From: Amycolatopsis pittospori
Lineage (GTDB): Bacteria; Actinomycetota; Actinomycetes; Mycobacteriales; Pseudonocardiaceae
Direction of reading: 5' to 3'
DNA length: 64,000 nt
Assembly (NCBI RefSeq): GCF_013870525.1
Contig: NZ_JACBXD010000003.1
Location: forward strand, 124,001 to 188,000
Part shown: in pieces, positions 18,304 to 28,634 of the stretch
Layout of the letters: the number at the start of each line of letters is the position of its first letter
How positions within the stretch are numbered: position 1 is the first letter of the stretch
Translations under genes and position numbers: made by a program
Notes under the pieces: model-generated
Database searches by the model: none
Told to the model about the DNA's origin: nothing
Seen by the model: only the letters and a program-made list of their open reading frames with translations

Positions 18304-21300
18304 TCAGGCGATACCGGCGGAGAACACGTGCATCGCGGCGTTGGAGGGAAGCGTCACCGCGACGACCTCCTTCCCCGCGGCCAGCGGGACGGAGTTCGCG
18401 AACACCCGGTACGGCGTGGTCGGATACGCCGCACCGGTGCGGGTGTTCTTCCCCAGCACGGTCGCCACCGTGGCCGCGCCGTACTGGGCGGGATCGGCAC
18501 AGCACCAGTTGGGGAAGCCGAGTTCGGCCTGGCTCGTGGTGCCGTCGGCGTAGCGGACGACGACGGTGCCCTTCGCCGTTCCGGTACCGGTCCCGGCCAG
18601 CACCAGCTTGGCTCCGGTACCGCGTACGGCCACCGTCTGGCCCGACGCGAGGGCGTTGTCCTTCGCGCCGGTGCCGGCGTTCGGCCAGGTCAGCTGGGCA
18701 CCGAGCGCGGTGAAGGACGCGCCCGGCTTCAGCCCGGCCTCGGCCAGGCCCTCGGCCCGGAAGCTGCTGCCGCCGCCGTCGAGGTCACCCGCCGCGACAT
18801 GGGCCGCGTCGGTGACGCCGACGTTGCCGTAGGCGGCGGCCAGTGAAGCGTGCGGAACGGTGACCGTCACCGAGTCCGTGACCCGGTTCTCCCCGAGCCT
18901 CGCCCGATACGTCGCCGTAGCGGTGAGCTGGTAGTCGTCCGGCTTGATGCCCGCGTCGGGCGTGACCTTCACCGGGACCCGCACGGTCTTTCCCGGCATC
19001 ACCAACCGGGGCCCGGCGGGCACCTCGACACGGAAGCCGTTGGCGGGCAAGGAGAACGTGACGTCCCGCACCGGCAGCGGTGTGCCGTTGGTGAAGCTCA
19101 GCGTGCCCGTCGCGGTCTGGCCGGGACCGGCGACCGCCGGCACGGACAGGGCGACCGCCCCGTTGCGGTCCTCGGGGAAGATCCCGCCGACCGCGCTGGT
19201 GCCGAACAGCCGGACGTCCTGGCGGTCGGCGGCGCCGACCTTGCCGGTCTTGACCCGCACCACACCACCGGTGGCCGAGTCGTACCACCAGCCGGACGGC
19301 GCCGCGTCCAGTTCGGCCTTGCTGCCGTACTGCCGCAGGATCGACGTCCCCGCCAGGACGGTCGCGGGCTTGCTTCCAGTGTGGACGGTCAGCTGATAGT
19401 TCCGCGACGCGGGCTTCCCGGCGTACGAACCCGTGCTGGCGCCGATTCCGACGGTCACCGTGCCCAGACCGGACGTCGGCGCGTCGACGGTGAACGTCTG
19501 CTTCGCCTGGTCGCCGTTCTTGTAGGCGCGAGTGACGCCGTCGTCCTCGGTGAGCGTGAACGAGCCCTTGCCCTGCGGGTAGACGTCGAGATCGAGCACA
19601 CCCTTGTCCCGGGTCTGCCAAGACTTCGTGCCCTCCGCCCACATCGGGACGACGGCCCCGGCGCGGACGAACAGCGGCAAGGTGTCGAGCGGAGCGTCAT
19701 AACCGTCCACAGTGGTCGGTCCGGTGTAGGTCTTGCCGCTCCAGTAGTCGACCCAGGTCCCCTTCGGCAGGTAGATGCCGTTGCGGACGTTGGAGTTCTC
19801 GTACACCGGCGCGACCAGGAAGTCCTTGCCGGACAGGAACTCGTACTTCGCCTTCTCGCCCCACACGTTCGGGTCGTCGGGGTATTCGAGCGCGAGCGGG
19901 CGGACCTGGCCGACACCGGTCTTGTGCGCCTCCACCGAATGGCTGTACGTGTAGGGCAGCAGCCGTTCCTTGAGCAGCAGGTACTTGCGGTTGATCGAGG
20001 TGAACGGTTCGCCGTGGCGCCACGGCTGCTTGTCCGACGCGGCCCAGCCGTCCATCGTCATCGCGGTCGGCAGGAACGACTTCCACTGCAGGTCGCGGGC
20101 GTAGGTCTGCGGGCTGCCGCCGAAGATGCCGTCGATGTCGCCGGTGTTGTACGCGATACCCGACGTCGTGGTGCCGGCGTACGTCGGGATCTGCCACTTG
20201 ATGTAGTCGTAGGAACCGGCCTGGTCGCCGCTCCACAGCACGCCGCACCGCTGCGCGCCCGCCCAGCTGACCGGCGTCCAGACGAACCCGCGCGCGTCGC
20301 TGTTGTCCTCGATGCCCTTGTGCGCCGTGTCGCAGGCGTCCAGCGCGAACTGGTAGCCCGGGCCGACCCACGCGACGTCGAGTTTGCGGACCCGCACGCC
20401 CGCCTTGACCTCTTCGGCCTGGTTCGGGACGCCGTTCTCGGTCCACAGCCCGAGTTGCATGTCGTTCTTGCGGAGGCCTTCGCCCGTCTGCTGGAGGTTT
20501 TCGTACCCGCAGCCGTAGCCGTCGTTGACCAGCATCCAGCCGTTGGGCATCCCGTGCTCGGTGTACCCCTCGGCGACCTTCACCGCGTCCAGCGTGTGCC
20601 GTTCGCCGCGGTTGGCGTTGTGCAGGTAGCAGTCGGCGTCACCGGTTTCGAGCCCGTAAAGCGGCGGCAGGAAAGGTTTTCCGACCAGATCGGTGTAGCC
20701 GGTGATGATGTCCTTGAGTCCGTCGCCGACCACGTACGTGGCGTCGAAACGTCGTTCGTCGTGGGTGGTGCGCACCGGTTCGGCGAAAGCGTAGGTGCCT
20801 TGCGCGAAGGTGTTGCGCAGCACGCCGTATCCGGCCGTGGAAGCGTAGAACGGCTGCGAGTTCGGGGCCCCGCCGTCGTCCCAGTTGTAGTCCGCGAAGA
20901 TCCGGATCGTCTGGTCGCGATGGCTGAACCGGCCGTTCTGCTCGCCCCCGCCGACGAACTGTTCGGTCGCCGTCCGCGCCAGGGTCTGCGTGGTCTGCTT
21001 GTCGGTCCAGGACAGCGGCGCCGACTCCTCCCAGAGCCGCTTGCGATCCGCGCCGTCGTAGAGCCCGAGGCGCATCGGGTGCTTGTACGCCCGCAGCGTC
21101 GCCTTGCCGGTGGAAATGGCCCAGTAGTCCCCCTTGTCGGCCTTCTTCGGGGTGACCGGGTCCGTGGTCTTCGGCAGCACGATCTTGCTGCCGGCGGGGT
21201 CGGTGAACGTCCCGTCCGGCGCCAGCCAGACCCGGACCGCGCCTTCGGACGGGAAGCTGACGCGCACCGCGGCGCTTCCCGAATTCAGCTTGACCGTGGG

Positions 21301-21438
21301 GCCTTCACTGGAGATACCGGTCAGATCGCCCAGTTTGCCGGACGGCGCCTCGGCGGGAGCGGCGTGGGCCGCGACCGGGGCGAGCCCGAGGAGGGTCACT
21401 GCGGCCAAACAACGTAGGGATTGCGCAACTCTGCTCAT
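18304..21438 (-). CDS. Secreted GH31 family glycoside hydrolase, possible exo-alpha-N-acetylgalactosaminidase
   Basis: This 1044-aa enzyme starts with a Sec signal peptide (cleavage near AHA-APA). An N-terminal beta-sandwich precedes the TIM barrel (about 255-590). D353 in RKLDVAWVGPG, at the end of a barrel strand, is the probable nucleophile; D405 in LWSGDQAGSYD is the likely acid/base. A GH31 proximal beta domain follows (LVAPVYENSN, FVRAGAVVPMW), then DUF5110-like and NEW3-like sandwiches (about 590-850) and a C-terminal beta domain. The LDVAW nucleophile motif differs from that of ordinary alpha-glucosidases. With a GH101 enzyme in the same island I infer the GH31 subgroup that removes terminal alpha-GalNAc, but alpha-glucosidase or alpha-galactosidase activity is not excluded. 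Its promoter region has repeats shared with other genes of the island. Confidence 0.85.
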   Translation of the reverse strand: MSRVAQSLRCLAAVTLLGLAPVAAHAAPAEAPSGKLGDLTGISSEGPTVKLNSGSAAVRVSFPSEGAVRVWLAPDGTFTDPAGSKIVLPKTTDPVTPKKADKGDYWAISTGKATLRAYKHPMRLGLYDGADRKRLWEESAPLSWTDKQTTQTLARTATEQFVGGGEQNGRFSHRDQTIRIFADYNWDDGGAPNSQPFYASTAGYGVLRNTFAQGTYAFAEPVRTTHDERRFDATYVVGDGLKDIITGYTDLVGKPFLPPLYGLETGDADCYLHNANRGERHTLDAVKVAEGYTEHGMPNGWMLVNDGYGCGYENLQQTGEGLRKNDMQLGLWTENGVPNQAEEVKAGVRVRKLDVAWVGPGYQFALDACDTAHKGIEDNSDARGFVWTPVSWAGAQRCGVLWSGDQAGSYDYIKWQIPTYAGTTTSGIAYNTGDIDGIFGGSPQTYARDLQWKSFLPTAMTMDGWAASDKQPWRHGEPFTSINRKYLLLKERLLPYTYSHSVEAHKTGVGQVRPLALEYPDDPNVWGEKAKYEFLSGKDFLVAPVYENSNVRNGIYLPKGTWVDYWSGKTYTGPTTVDGYDAPLDTLPLFVRAGAVVPMWAEGTKSWQTRDKGVLDLDVYPQGKGSFTLTEDDGVTRAYKNGDQAKQTFTVDAPTSGLGTVTVGIGASTGSYAGKPASRNYQLTVHTGSKPATVLAGTSILRQYGSKAELDAAPSGWWYDSATGGVVRVKTGKVGAADRQDVRLFGTSAVGGIFPEDRNGAVALSVPAVAGPGQTATGTLSFTNGTPLPVRDVTFSLPANGFRVEVPAGPRLVMPGKTVRVPVKVTPDAGIKPDDYQLTATATYRARLGENRVTDSVTVTVPHASLAAAYGNVGVTDAAHVAAGDLDGGGSSFRAEGLAEAGLKPGASFTALGAQLTWPNAGTGAKDNALASGQTVAVRGTGAKLVLAGTGTGTAKGTVVVRYADGTTSQAELGFPNWCCADPAQYGAATVATVLGKNTRTGAAYPTTPYRVFANSVPLAAGKEVVAVTLPSNAAMHVFSAGIA

Positions 21439-21448
21439 TCAAGACACC

Positions 21449-21499
21449 TTTCGCGCATGAATACGCAATATGGTCTCTGTATAGCGCACCGTTCGCGCA
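21449..21499. promoter_or_regulatory. Candidate DeoR-type operator repeats upstream of GH31 gene
   Basis: TTTCGCGCA at 21449-21457 and TTCGCGCA at 21492-21499 are direct repeats in the leader/promoter of the GH31 gene. TTTCACGCA occurs upstream of the transporter operon (31981) and the AgaS-like operon (34771). DeoR-family regulators often bind spaced direct repeats, and a DeoR gene lies next door. The spacing here is not identical to the other two sites, so the assignment is tentative. Confidence 0.4.
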
Positions 21500-21588
21500 A
21501 AGTCATCCGCCGAAGCGGTGCTGCCGACTTTCGTCGGGTCCTTATGCGACAAGGAAAGGGCTCAGCCACCAGGGGGCCAGAAGGACAC

Positions 21589-21641
21589 GTTGCGAAAGCC
21601 ACTTTCGCAACGTTGAAGGTTGCGAAAGTGGCTTTCGCAAC
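21589..21641. repeat. 53-bp nested palindrome, copy 1
   Basis: Two 23-bp arms, GTTGCGAAAGCCACTTTCGCAAC and its exact reverse complement, flank a GTTGAAG spacer. Each arm is itself a palindrome of 10 bp around three bases, so the element can form one long hairpin or two small ones. It begins 28 nt after the deoR stop (minus-strand sense). Identical copies lie at 25649 and 36822; a copy with spacer GTTCAGC lies at 52282. Confidence 0.9.
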
Positions 21642-21669
21642 ACCTCCCGCGAGACCAGCGCCAGGGAGG

Positions 21670-22455
21670 TCAGACGGCCTGGACCTCGACCCCGGCGGCT
21701 TCGAAAGCGCGCAGTGCCTTCGGATCGGCGTTGGAATCGGTGACCAGGGCGTGCACCTGTGTCGTCGCGCAGATCCGCGCGAACGCGCGGCGGCCCAGCT
21801 TCGAACCGTCGGCGACCGCGACGACCCGCTCGGCGCGCTCGACCATCAGCCGGTTGATGCTCGCTTCGCCTTCGTGGTGGGCGAAGGCGCCCGCCTCGGC
21901 GTCGAACGCGTCGACGCCGAGGAACAGCAGGTCGATCGTCAGTTCGCTGAGCACCCGCGTGGCCAGCGGGCCACTCAGTTCGAACGACTGCGGGCGCGCG
22001 ACACCGCCGGTGACGACGATCTTCACATGCGGCCGCACCGCCAGTTCGTGCGCGATGTTCAGCGCGTTGGTGACCACGGTGAGCCCCGGCGAATCACCGC
22101 GTCCCGCCAGGTCGGAACGCGTGGCCAGCGACCGCGCGACCCCGGCGGTCGTCGTCCCGCCGTTGAGCCCGACCACCATGCCCTGCGCCACCAGCGAAGC
22201 CGCCGCGACGCTTATGCGCTGTTTCTCCGGCACGTGCCGCGCGGTCTTGTACCGCAACGGCAGGTCGTAGGCGAGATCGTTCGCCACCGCGCCACCCCGG
22301 GTGCGGGTCAGCAGCTGCTGTTCCGCGAGGTGGTCGAGGTCGCGCCGGATGGTGGCCGCGGAGACGTTCAGCTCCTCGGCGACGTCCTCGACGTCGATCT
22401 TCTCCCGCTGTCCCAACAGGTCCAGCAGGGTGCTCAGCCGTTCGTGCCGGGCCAT
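21670..22455 (-). CDS. DeoR/GlpR-family regulator of the GalNAc island
   Basis: This 261-aa sugar-phosphate-responsive regulator has an N-terminal DeoR HTH (RHERLSTLLDLLGQREKIDVEDVAEELNVSAATIRRDL in two helices) and a C-terminal effector domain with the family markers GLNGGTTT and VTNALNIA, plus a LFLGVDAFD segment. Starts at ATG 22455, with AGGAG 8 nt upstream; a GTG at 22464 overlaps that site and is less likely. It sits between the GH31 and GH101 genes and is the only regulator in the island, so it probably controls it, with a phosphorylated sugar such as galactosamine-6-P or tagatose-6-P as inducer. It resembles AgaR in role. Confidence 0.88.
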   Translation of the reverse strand: MARHERLSTLLDLLGQREKIDVEDVAEELNVSAATIRRDLDHLAEQQLLTRTRGGAVANDLAYDLPLRYKTARHVPEKQRISVAAASLVAQGMVVGLNGGTTTAGVARSLATRSDLAGRGDSPGLTVVTNALNIAHELAVRPHVKIVVTGGVARPQSFELSGPLATRVLSELTIDLLFLGVDAFDAEAGAFAHHEGEASINRLMVERAERVVAVADGSKLGRRAFARICATTQVHALVTDSNADPKALRAFEAAGVEVQAV

Positions 22456-22564
22456 CCGCGCCACTCCTAGCTCGCTGCGGCCTATCGCGCATCACGTTGC
22501 GCTGTTGGCCACTGTTTCGAGCAGTATGCTGCATCGCGGCTGTCCGTCGCGAGCGGCACGCCGT

Positions 22565-25555
22565 TCACCTCGCCCCGAGGTCTTCGACGATCAGGTCGTC
22601 GAGGATCAGGTCGCGGTCCTGCTCTTGGGTCGCCGGGGTCAGTTTCGAGATCCCGATCCAGTCGGTGCCTTCGATGGTCGCGGTGAACGTCGTCGGCGTA
22701 TGCGCCTCCGCGAACGTCGAACTCGTTCCCGCGCCGGTCACGAAGGCGTAGTCACCGGTCTTGGAGGCTTCGTAGGTGAACGAAATCCGGTACCGGTGCC
22801 CCGGGTCGAACCGCAGCGTCTGCGGGATCGTCCGGTAGATCAGTCCCTGGTTCTCCTCGTGGGATTTCAGGGATTCGTTGCCCGACAACACGTCGTCGAC
22901 GAGTTTGCCGTTCCAGCCCCGCTGAGTGTACGGCGCGTTCTTCTGCGCGATATGCGTGCGGGGGTCTTCGGCCGCGCCGGCGTTGCCGCCGTAGACGAAC
23001 GGACCCCACCCGGTGTCGACGTTCTCGAAGTCCTCGGCGAAGTAGTGCCCGCCGGGCTTGTTCCCGGTGCGCACGACGCGGACGTCGTCGAACGCCACCG
23101 GCGTGCTCCCGGCGTCGGCGCGCACGGCGAGGTTCGCAGTCGTCTGTCCCGGCGGGACGGTGAACGTGACCTTCATCCGCTGGGTGTTCGTCCCGGCGTA
23201 CTCACTGGCACGGACGTAGTTCTTCACCGTCGAACTGTCCGTCCACTCGGTCACCTTCGCCCCGCCCGGCGGCGTCACGTCGAGGCTCGCCTTACGCTTG
23301 CCGGTGACTTCGACATTGACCGACGCCGTGTACGTCCCCGCCGACAGGCCGGTGACCTGCTGCGACGCCGAGCCGGCATCGCCTGGCGCGAACTCCAACC
23401 GCCGCTGGCCCGCCGCGTTCTGAGGCACCGACGCGCTGCCGGTCACCTCCCAGCCGTCGAGTTTCCCGGAGTAGAACGACGGATCCTTCAATCCCGTGCC
23501 GTCACCCCAGTTCTGCTCGACGTTCGGACCGGGATCGGCCGGATAGACGACGTACGGCGTGTTCGCGTCGGCCGCGATGGTCACCTTGCGGTCGTTCACC
23601 TTCAGGTCGGAGACGAACTGCCTGCCGGTGTCGGTGAGGCGGTACAACTTCGCCTTCGGACGTGGCCCCCACGACGACGGCAAGGTCCAAGTAGTGCTGC
23701 CGCCCGTCGCGTTCCAGTGGTACAGCTTGCTTTCCTTCTGCTGGTCCCACGGCAGGAGATAGCTGCCACCGTCGAGCACGAGATGGCCGTCCTTGGTGAT
23801 CTGCCGGGCGCCCGACGCCTTCGAGACGCTGACGCCGTCGCTGAGCCGGATCTCCTCCGGTGCCCACTTCTGGATCTGGAAACCCTGCAGGTACTTCGTC
23901 GGGACGTCGACGGCGAAGGTGCGCTTCAGGAAACCGGGGTATCCGGAACCGCCGACCCAGCCTTCGTAGGCGGCCAGTTCGCCGCCGCCGAGCAGCGGAT
24001 CGCCCGCGATCCAGTCGTCCTTCTGGTGGTTACGGATGAACCGGACGATGGTGCTGTTGATGCCCTTGTAGTTGCTGCCGCCGTAGTTGACGTCGTTCGC
24101 CCAGTGACTCCAGGTGTTCTGGCGTTCGAACTTGTCCGGGAACTCGGTGGCGATCGCGTAGCCGAGGTCGTTCATCTCGCGGGCGAACTTCTCCGAAACC
24201 TGGCCGTCGCCGTACCAGACGTCGACGTAGAGGAAGTCCAGGTTCGGCGCCTTCCGCTTGAGTTCTTCCAAGCGGGACAAGCGCTTTCCGCTCTGTCCGT
24301 CCAGGCGGTAGTCGATGTGGTAGCTCTGGTCGAGCCAGTCCCAGCCGAGGTCCTTCCGCACATCGGTCGCGATCGCGGGGTCGAAGGCGGGCGAGACCGG
24401 GTACTGCTCGGTGTCCTGGATGTGCACGCCGACGTCGGCGTTGTAGCGGTGCGCCCCGTCGATCAGCTTGTTCAGGTCACCGACACCGCCCTGCCGTTTG
24501 CCGATGCCGCCGTAGTCGGGATGCGCCGAGTCGTGGCCCTCCGAGCCGTAGCCCTTGAGCAGCACGAACTGGCCGAGCCCGTCGGTGTTGAGCGCGACGC
24601 GTTTGGTCTCGTCGAGCGTCTGCAGGAACGGGTGCTCGGCGTTGGAGGCGAAGTTGAACGGGATGCGCATGACCGGCCGTCGCGCGACCTGCTCCCAGCC
24701 CTTCGGGTCGACCATGATGTCGCGGAAGGCGATCGCGCCGTCCTGCCAGTCGACGACACGGTCCGCGTTACGGTCACCGGCGATCACGATCTTGGCGTAC
24801 GGCAAGGGATCCGTGTCAGCGGGTTTCGAGCCGTCGGCGCGGTACGTCCAGTCCCCGCTCCACAGCCCGGCGCGTTTGAAGGTCCCCTTGTCGGTGACCT
24901 GGGCGCGGATACGCCCGTTGTCCTTGGCCGTGGGACCGGACGGCTTGTCGTAGGTGGAGTTCGTTTCGATCGCGGCGGCGAGACCACCGGTGTTGACGAT
25001 GGCGTACATCGCGCTGCGCGCGGCGGTGTCGACGGGCGTCGCCGCGGTGATCGGGGTGAACGTGTCCCCCGTTCCGGTCGTCGCGTTGTGCATCTTCGCC
25101 GTGGAGAGCGCCGAGCCGGGCTGATCACTGCGCACGGAGACCAGGTTGTGGTCCGGAATGGACAGTGACTTCACCGGATTCGCGGTGGTGTCGGAGATCT
25201 TGGTGACGGCGAACTCGGTCGTGCGATCGCGCAGCCGGATAGTGGCGTCGATCCGGACCCCGCCGTAGGACGGGAAGGCCAGCCGGTAGTCGACGCGGTC
25301 CCAGGACCGGCGGCTGGTGACCTCCGGCGTGTACGCCGTGCCGTTGAGCACGACCTGGCCGAGCTGATCGGTGTTGCCGTCGAGACGTGCGCCGCTGCGG
25401 TTGTCGGTGTAGCCGACGACGCGCGGAAAGGCCGAATCGGCCGTCACCGTCAACGCGCCGGAGCGCAGGGTGACGAGTCTTTCCCGAGCGTCCGCCGGAG
25501 CGGGCGCGGCTAAGAGACCAGCGAGAAGCACGGGGACCAGGACGAGCCGGACCAT
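22565..25555 (-). CDS. Secreted GH101 endo-alpha-N-acetylgalactosaminidase
   Basis: This 996-aa enzyme has a signal peptide (cut near ADA-RERL) and an N-terminal galactose-mutarotase-like sandwich (about 25-280). The GH101 barrel follows (about 290-600). D445 in FLYVDVWYGDGQ is the predicted nucleophile and E471 in AIATEFPDKFE the acid/base, in the order known for GH101 enzymes such as EngBF. SHWANDVNYGG and DPLLGGGELAAYEGW are further GH101-like segments. Two C-terminal beta-sandwich CBM-like domains follow (about 680-830, 840-996). GH101 removes intact Gal-beta-1,3-GalNAc from Ser/Thr of mucin-type glycoproteins. I chose ATG 25555, since GGAG precedes it; a GTG six nt earlier is possible. 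The gene follows a nested palindrome. Confidence 0.9.
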   Translation of the reverse strand: MVRLVLVPVLLAGLLAAPAPADARERLVTLRSGALTVTADSAFPRVVGYTDNRSGARLDGNTDQLGQVVLNGTAYTPEVTSRRSWDRVDYRLAFPSYGGVRIDATIRLRDRTTEFAVTKISDTTANPVKSLSIPDHNLVSVRSDQPGSALSTAKMHNATTGTGDTFTPITAATPVDTAARSAMYAIVNTGGLAAAIETNSTYDKPSGPTAKDNGRIRAQVTDKGTFKRAGLWSGDWTYRADGSKPADTDPLPYAKIVIAGDRNADRVVDWQDGAIAFRDIMVDPKGWEQVARRPVMRIPFNFASNAEHPFLQTLDETKRVALNTDGLGQFVLLKGYGSEGHDSAHPDYGGIGKRQGGVGDLNKLIDGAHRYNADVGVHIQDTEQYPVSPAFDPAIATDVRKDLGWDWLDQSYHIDYRLDGQSGKRLSRLEELKRKAPNLDFLYVDVWYGDGQVSEKFAREMNDLGYAIATEFPDKFERQNTWSHWANDVNYGGSNYKGINSTIVRFIRNHQKDDWIAGDPLLGGGELAAYEGWVGGSGYPGFLKRTFAVDVPTKYLQGFQIQKWAPEEIRLSDGVSVSKASGARQITKDGHLVLDGGSYLLPWDQQKESKLYHWNATGGSTTWTLPSSWGPRPKAKLYRLTDTGRQFVSDLKVNDRKVTIAADANTPYVVYPADPGPNVEQNWGDGTGLKDPSFYSGKLDGWEVTGSASVPQNAAGQRRLEFAPGDAGSASQQVTGLSAGTYTASVNVEVTGKRKASLDVTPPGGAKVTEWTDSSTVKNYVRASEYAGTNTQRMKVTFTVPPGQTTANLAVRADAGSTPVAFDDVRVVRTGNKPGGHYFAEDFENVDTGWGPFVYGGNAGAAEDPRTHIAQKNAPYTQRGWNGKLVDDVLSGNESLKSHEENQGLIYRTIPQTLRFDPGHRYRISFTYEASKTGDYAFVTGAGTSSTFAEAHTPTTFTATIEGTDWIGISKLTPATQEQDRDLILDDLIVEDLGAR

Positions 25556-25648
25556 GAACACTCCGATCGGGAAGCGGTCGGTTACTGGGCGGTAAGGCGA
25601 AGGTGCCGTGTCTCGTGCCGGCCTCGGGCACCCGGTCCTGTGGCGGGT

Positions 25649-25701
25649 GTTGCGAAAGCCACTTTCGCAACGTTGAAGGTTGCGAAAGTGGCTTTCGCAA
25701 C
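25649..25701. repeat. 53-bp nested palindrome, copy 2
   Basis: Identical to the copy at 21589, including the GTTGAAG spacer. It begins only 6 nt beyond the stop of the DUF5107 gene (minus-strand sense) and lies upstream of the GH101 gene. This would fit termination of the long transporter operon before GH101. Confidence 0.9.
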
Positions 25702-25707
25702 TCCTCG

Positions 25708-27560
25708 CTACTTCATGCGGAAGTCGTACTGTTTCGGCAGCGGCTCAGCGGAAACGGCCGCCCAAGTGTCTGAAAGGGACGTATCCCCTTCTCGGATGTT
25801 CGGTACCTCGAAGCCCGCTTCGTACACGGCTTCGGCGGCTTCGATGTCGCCTTGGGCAAGATGGGTCCGGGCCGCCAGCAGGGCGATCCGGCCTTCCCGC
25901 GGAAGTCCGTCCAGCAATCCGGCCGCTTCCCGCGCGAGCCCGGCGGCGAGCTGCGCGGCGATCGCCTCGACGACCAGCGGACGCAAGGACGGCGTGAGGG
26001 CGACAGCGCGGCGGTAGAGCCAGGCGGCTTCGTGCCCGGCCGTGGCGACCGCGAGATTCCGCAGTGCCCAAGGGTTCTCGTCGGCGGCCACGGACTCGCG
26101 CCAGGCGCCGACGGCGTCCGAGTGCCGTCCGGCCGCCCAGTGGGCGACGCCGCGGTGATACCAGGTCAGCCAGTTCTTCGGGGCGTACTCCATAAGATCC
26201 GCCCAGTACCGGTTCACCAGCGTCGGAGGGGGCACCACGAGCGGGTCCCCCGCCGGAGGCGTTCCGTCGAGCAGTGCGAGCCAGGGCGCCTGCTCCGGCC
26301 CGAGGGAGTCGTCCGGGAACGGCGTGCCGGGAAGACACATCGGCGCCCGGCGGTTCTCCAGCGCACCCCAGCCGGATCCGGTGGCCAGGAACGATTCCGG
26401 GGTGACGTCGGCGATCTTCCGCCAAGCGTCGTGGTACTCGTCCAGCGTCTCCGCCGACGGCAGCTCAGCGGCCACCGCCTCACGAGCCGCCGCCCAGTCG
26501 TCCCCGTGCACCGAGGCGGGATCGACGGTGACCGGGCCATAGACCTCAAGCCAGTCCCAGCTCTCCCCCGGCGGCAACCGCAGATGCTCCAGCTGGGTAC
26601 GCGCGAGACCGGCCTGGATCTCCAGGTAGCCGCCGGCACCGGGCGCCAGCCATTCCTGCCAGCGGCGTCCACCGGCGGATTCGCCCCACAGGAACAGTTT
26701 CCGCCCGCGCAGCCGGGACGTCGACAGCTGGGCGAGGCCCGTGCCGTCACCGTCGACGGCCGCGACCCAAGGCCGTTCGGTCACCTCGAAGAAGTAGTCG
26801 GCCGCGGCGTCGGCCCTCGCCGGATACGTCAGCTCACCCGGGACGTCGACCAGGTCCAGCCGTCCCGAGTAGCCGTAGTGCCAGGCCTTCGTCGCGGGCG
26901 CCAGCACCCGTGTGTCGTCGTGCTGCGGCACCGCGATGTTCGACCACCAGTACACCGGGACGTCGTACGGATGCGGATTCCGCAGCCGCACCGCCACGAG
27001 CAGGTGGTCCGAGTCGGCGGGCAGCCAGAAATCGATCTGGTACGGCAGGTCGCGGGTGCGTTCCCACTCCCACAGCCGCAGGACCGGCGTGCCGTCGGGG
27101 CCTTCGACCTCGGCGGCGAACATCGGCTCGCAGGTCAGGGTGGTGTGTCCGGTGCTGCCGAGGTTCCACTCGACACCCCCGGCGAACCACGCGTCCCGCA
27201 GGGCCAGGTTCGCGGGCTGGAACACCGGGTTGCGGTAGAGCAGTTCGCGGCCGGACGGCTTGTGGAAGAGCGAGTAGAGCCGCCCGCCCAACGACGGCAG
27301 CACAGTGGCGCGGAGCTTGTCGTTCTCCAGCACCAGTGCGGGAAGCTCACGTTCGGTGCGCTCACGCGTGTAGCCGTCCTGCAACAGGCACGGCAGGCTG
27401 GTGTCCAGCCGCCCGTAGCCGATGCCCTCCGCCAGCTCCGGCGGCAGCTCGTCCACATTGGACACTTTCGCCACCGCTTCGGGTTTCTTCAGCGGCGGTA
27501 ACGGGTTCTCCGGACCCAGCTCGGCGGCGGGGAGCTTCAGCCCCTCGCGGTAGAGGCGGG

Positions 27561-27564
<4 letters not shown>
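25708..27564 (-). CDS. DUF5107 domain protein with C-terminal TPR region
   Basis: This 618-aa protein has no signal peptide, so it should be cytoplasmic. Residues about 40-330 form a beta-sandwich region of the DUF5107 type (KLRATVLPSLGGRLYSLF and YQIDFWLPADSDHLLVAVRL), resembling galactose-mutarotase-like folds. The last 170 residues are Ala-rich helical repeats of TPR type (WLTWYHRGVAHWAAGRHSDA). ATG 27564 overlaps the ATPase stop (ATGA), so it is the last gene of the sugar-transporter operon. A role in processing the imported oligosaccharide is inferred from context only; DUF5107 has no function that I can state with certainty. Confidence 0.75.
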
Positions 27565-28628
<1,064 letters not shown>

Positions 28629-28634
28629 CAGGTC

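Noticed and set aside
18850-21417. 855-aa plus-strand ORF antisense to the GH31 gene
   Set aside because: No recognisable domain, Arg/Val/Asp-rich composition typical of shadow frames; the minus strand is a clear glycosidase.
22301-25168. 955-aa plus-strand ORF antisense to the GH101 gene
   Set aside because: Shadow frame; the real GH101 gene with signal peptide and catalytic residues is on the minus strand.
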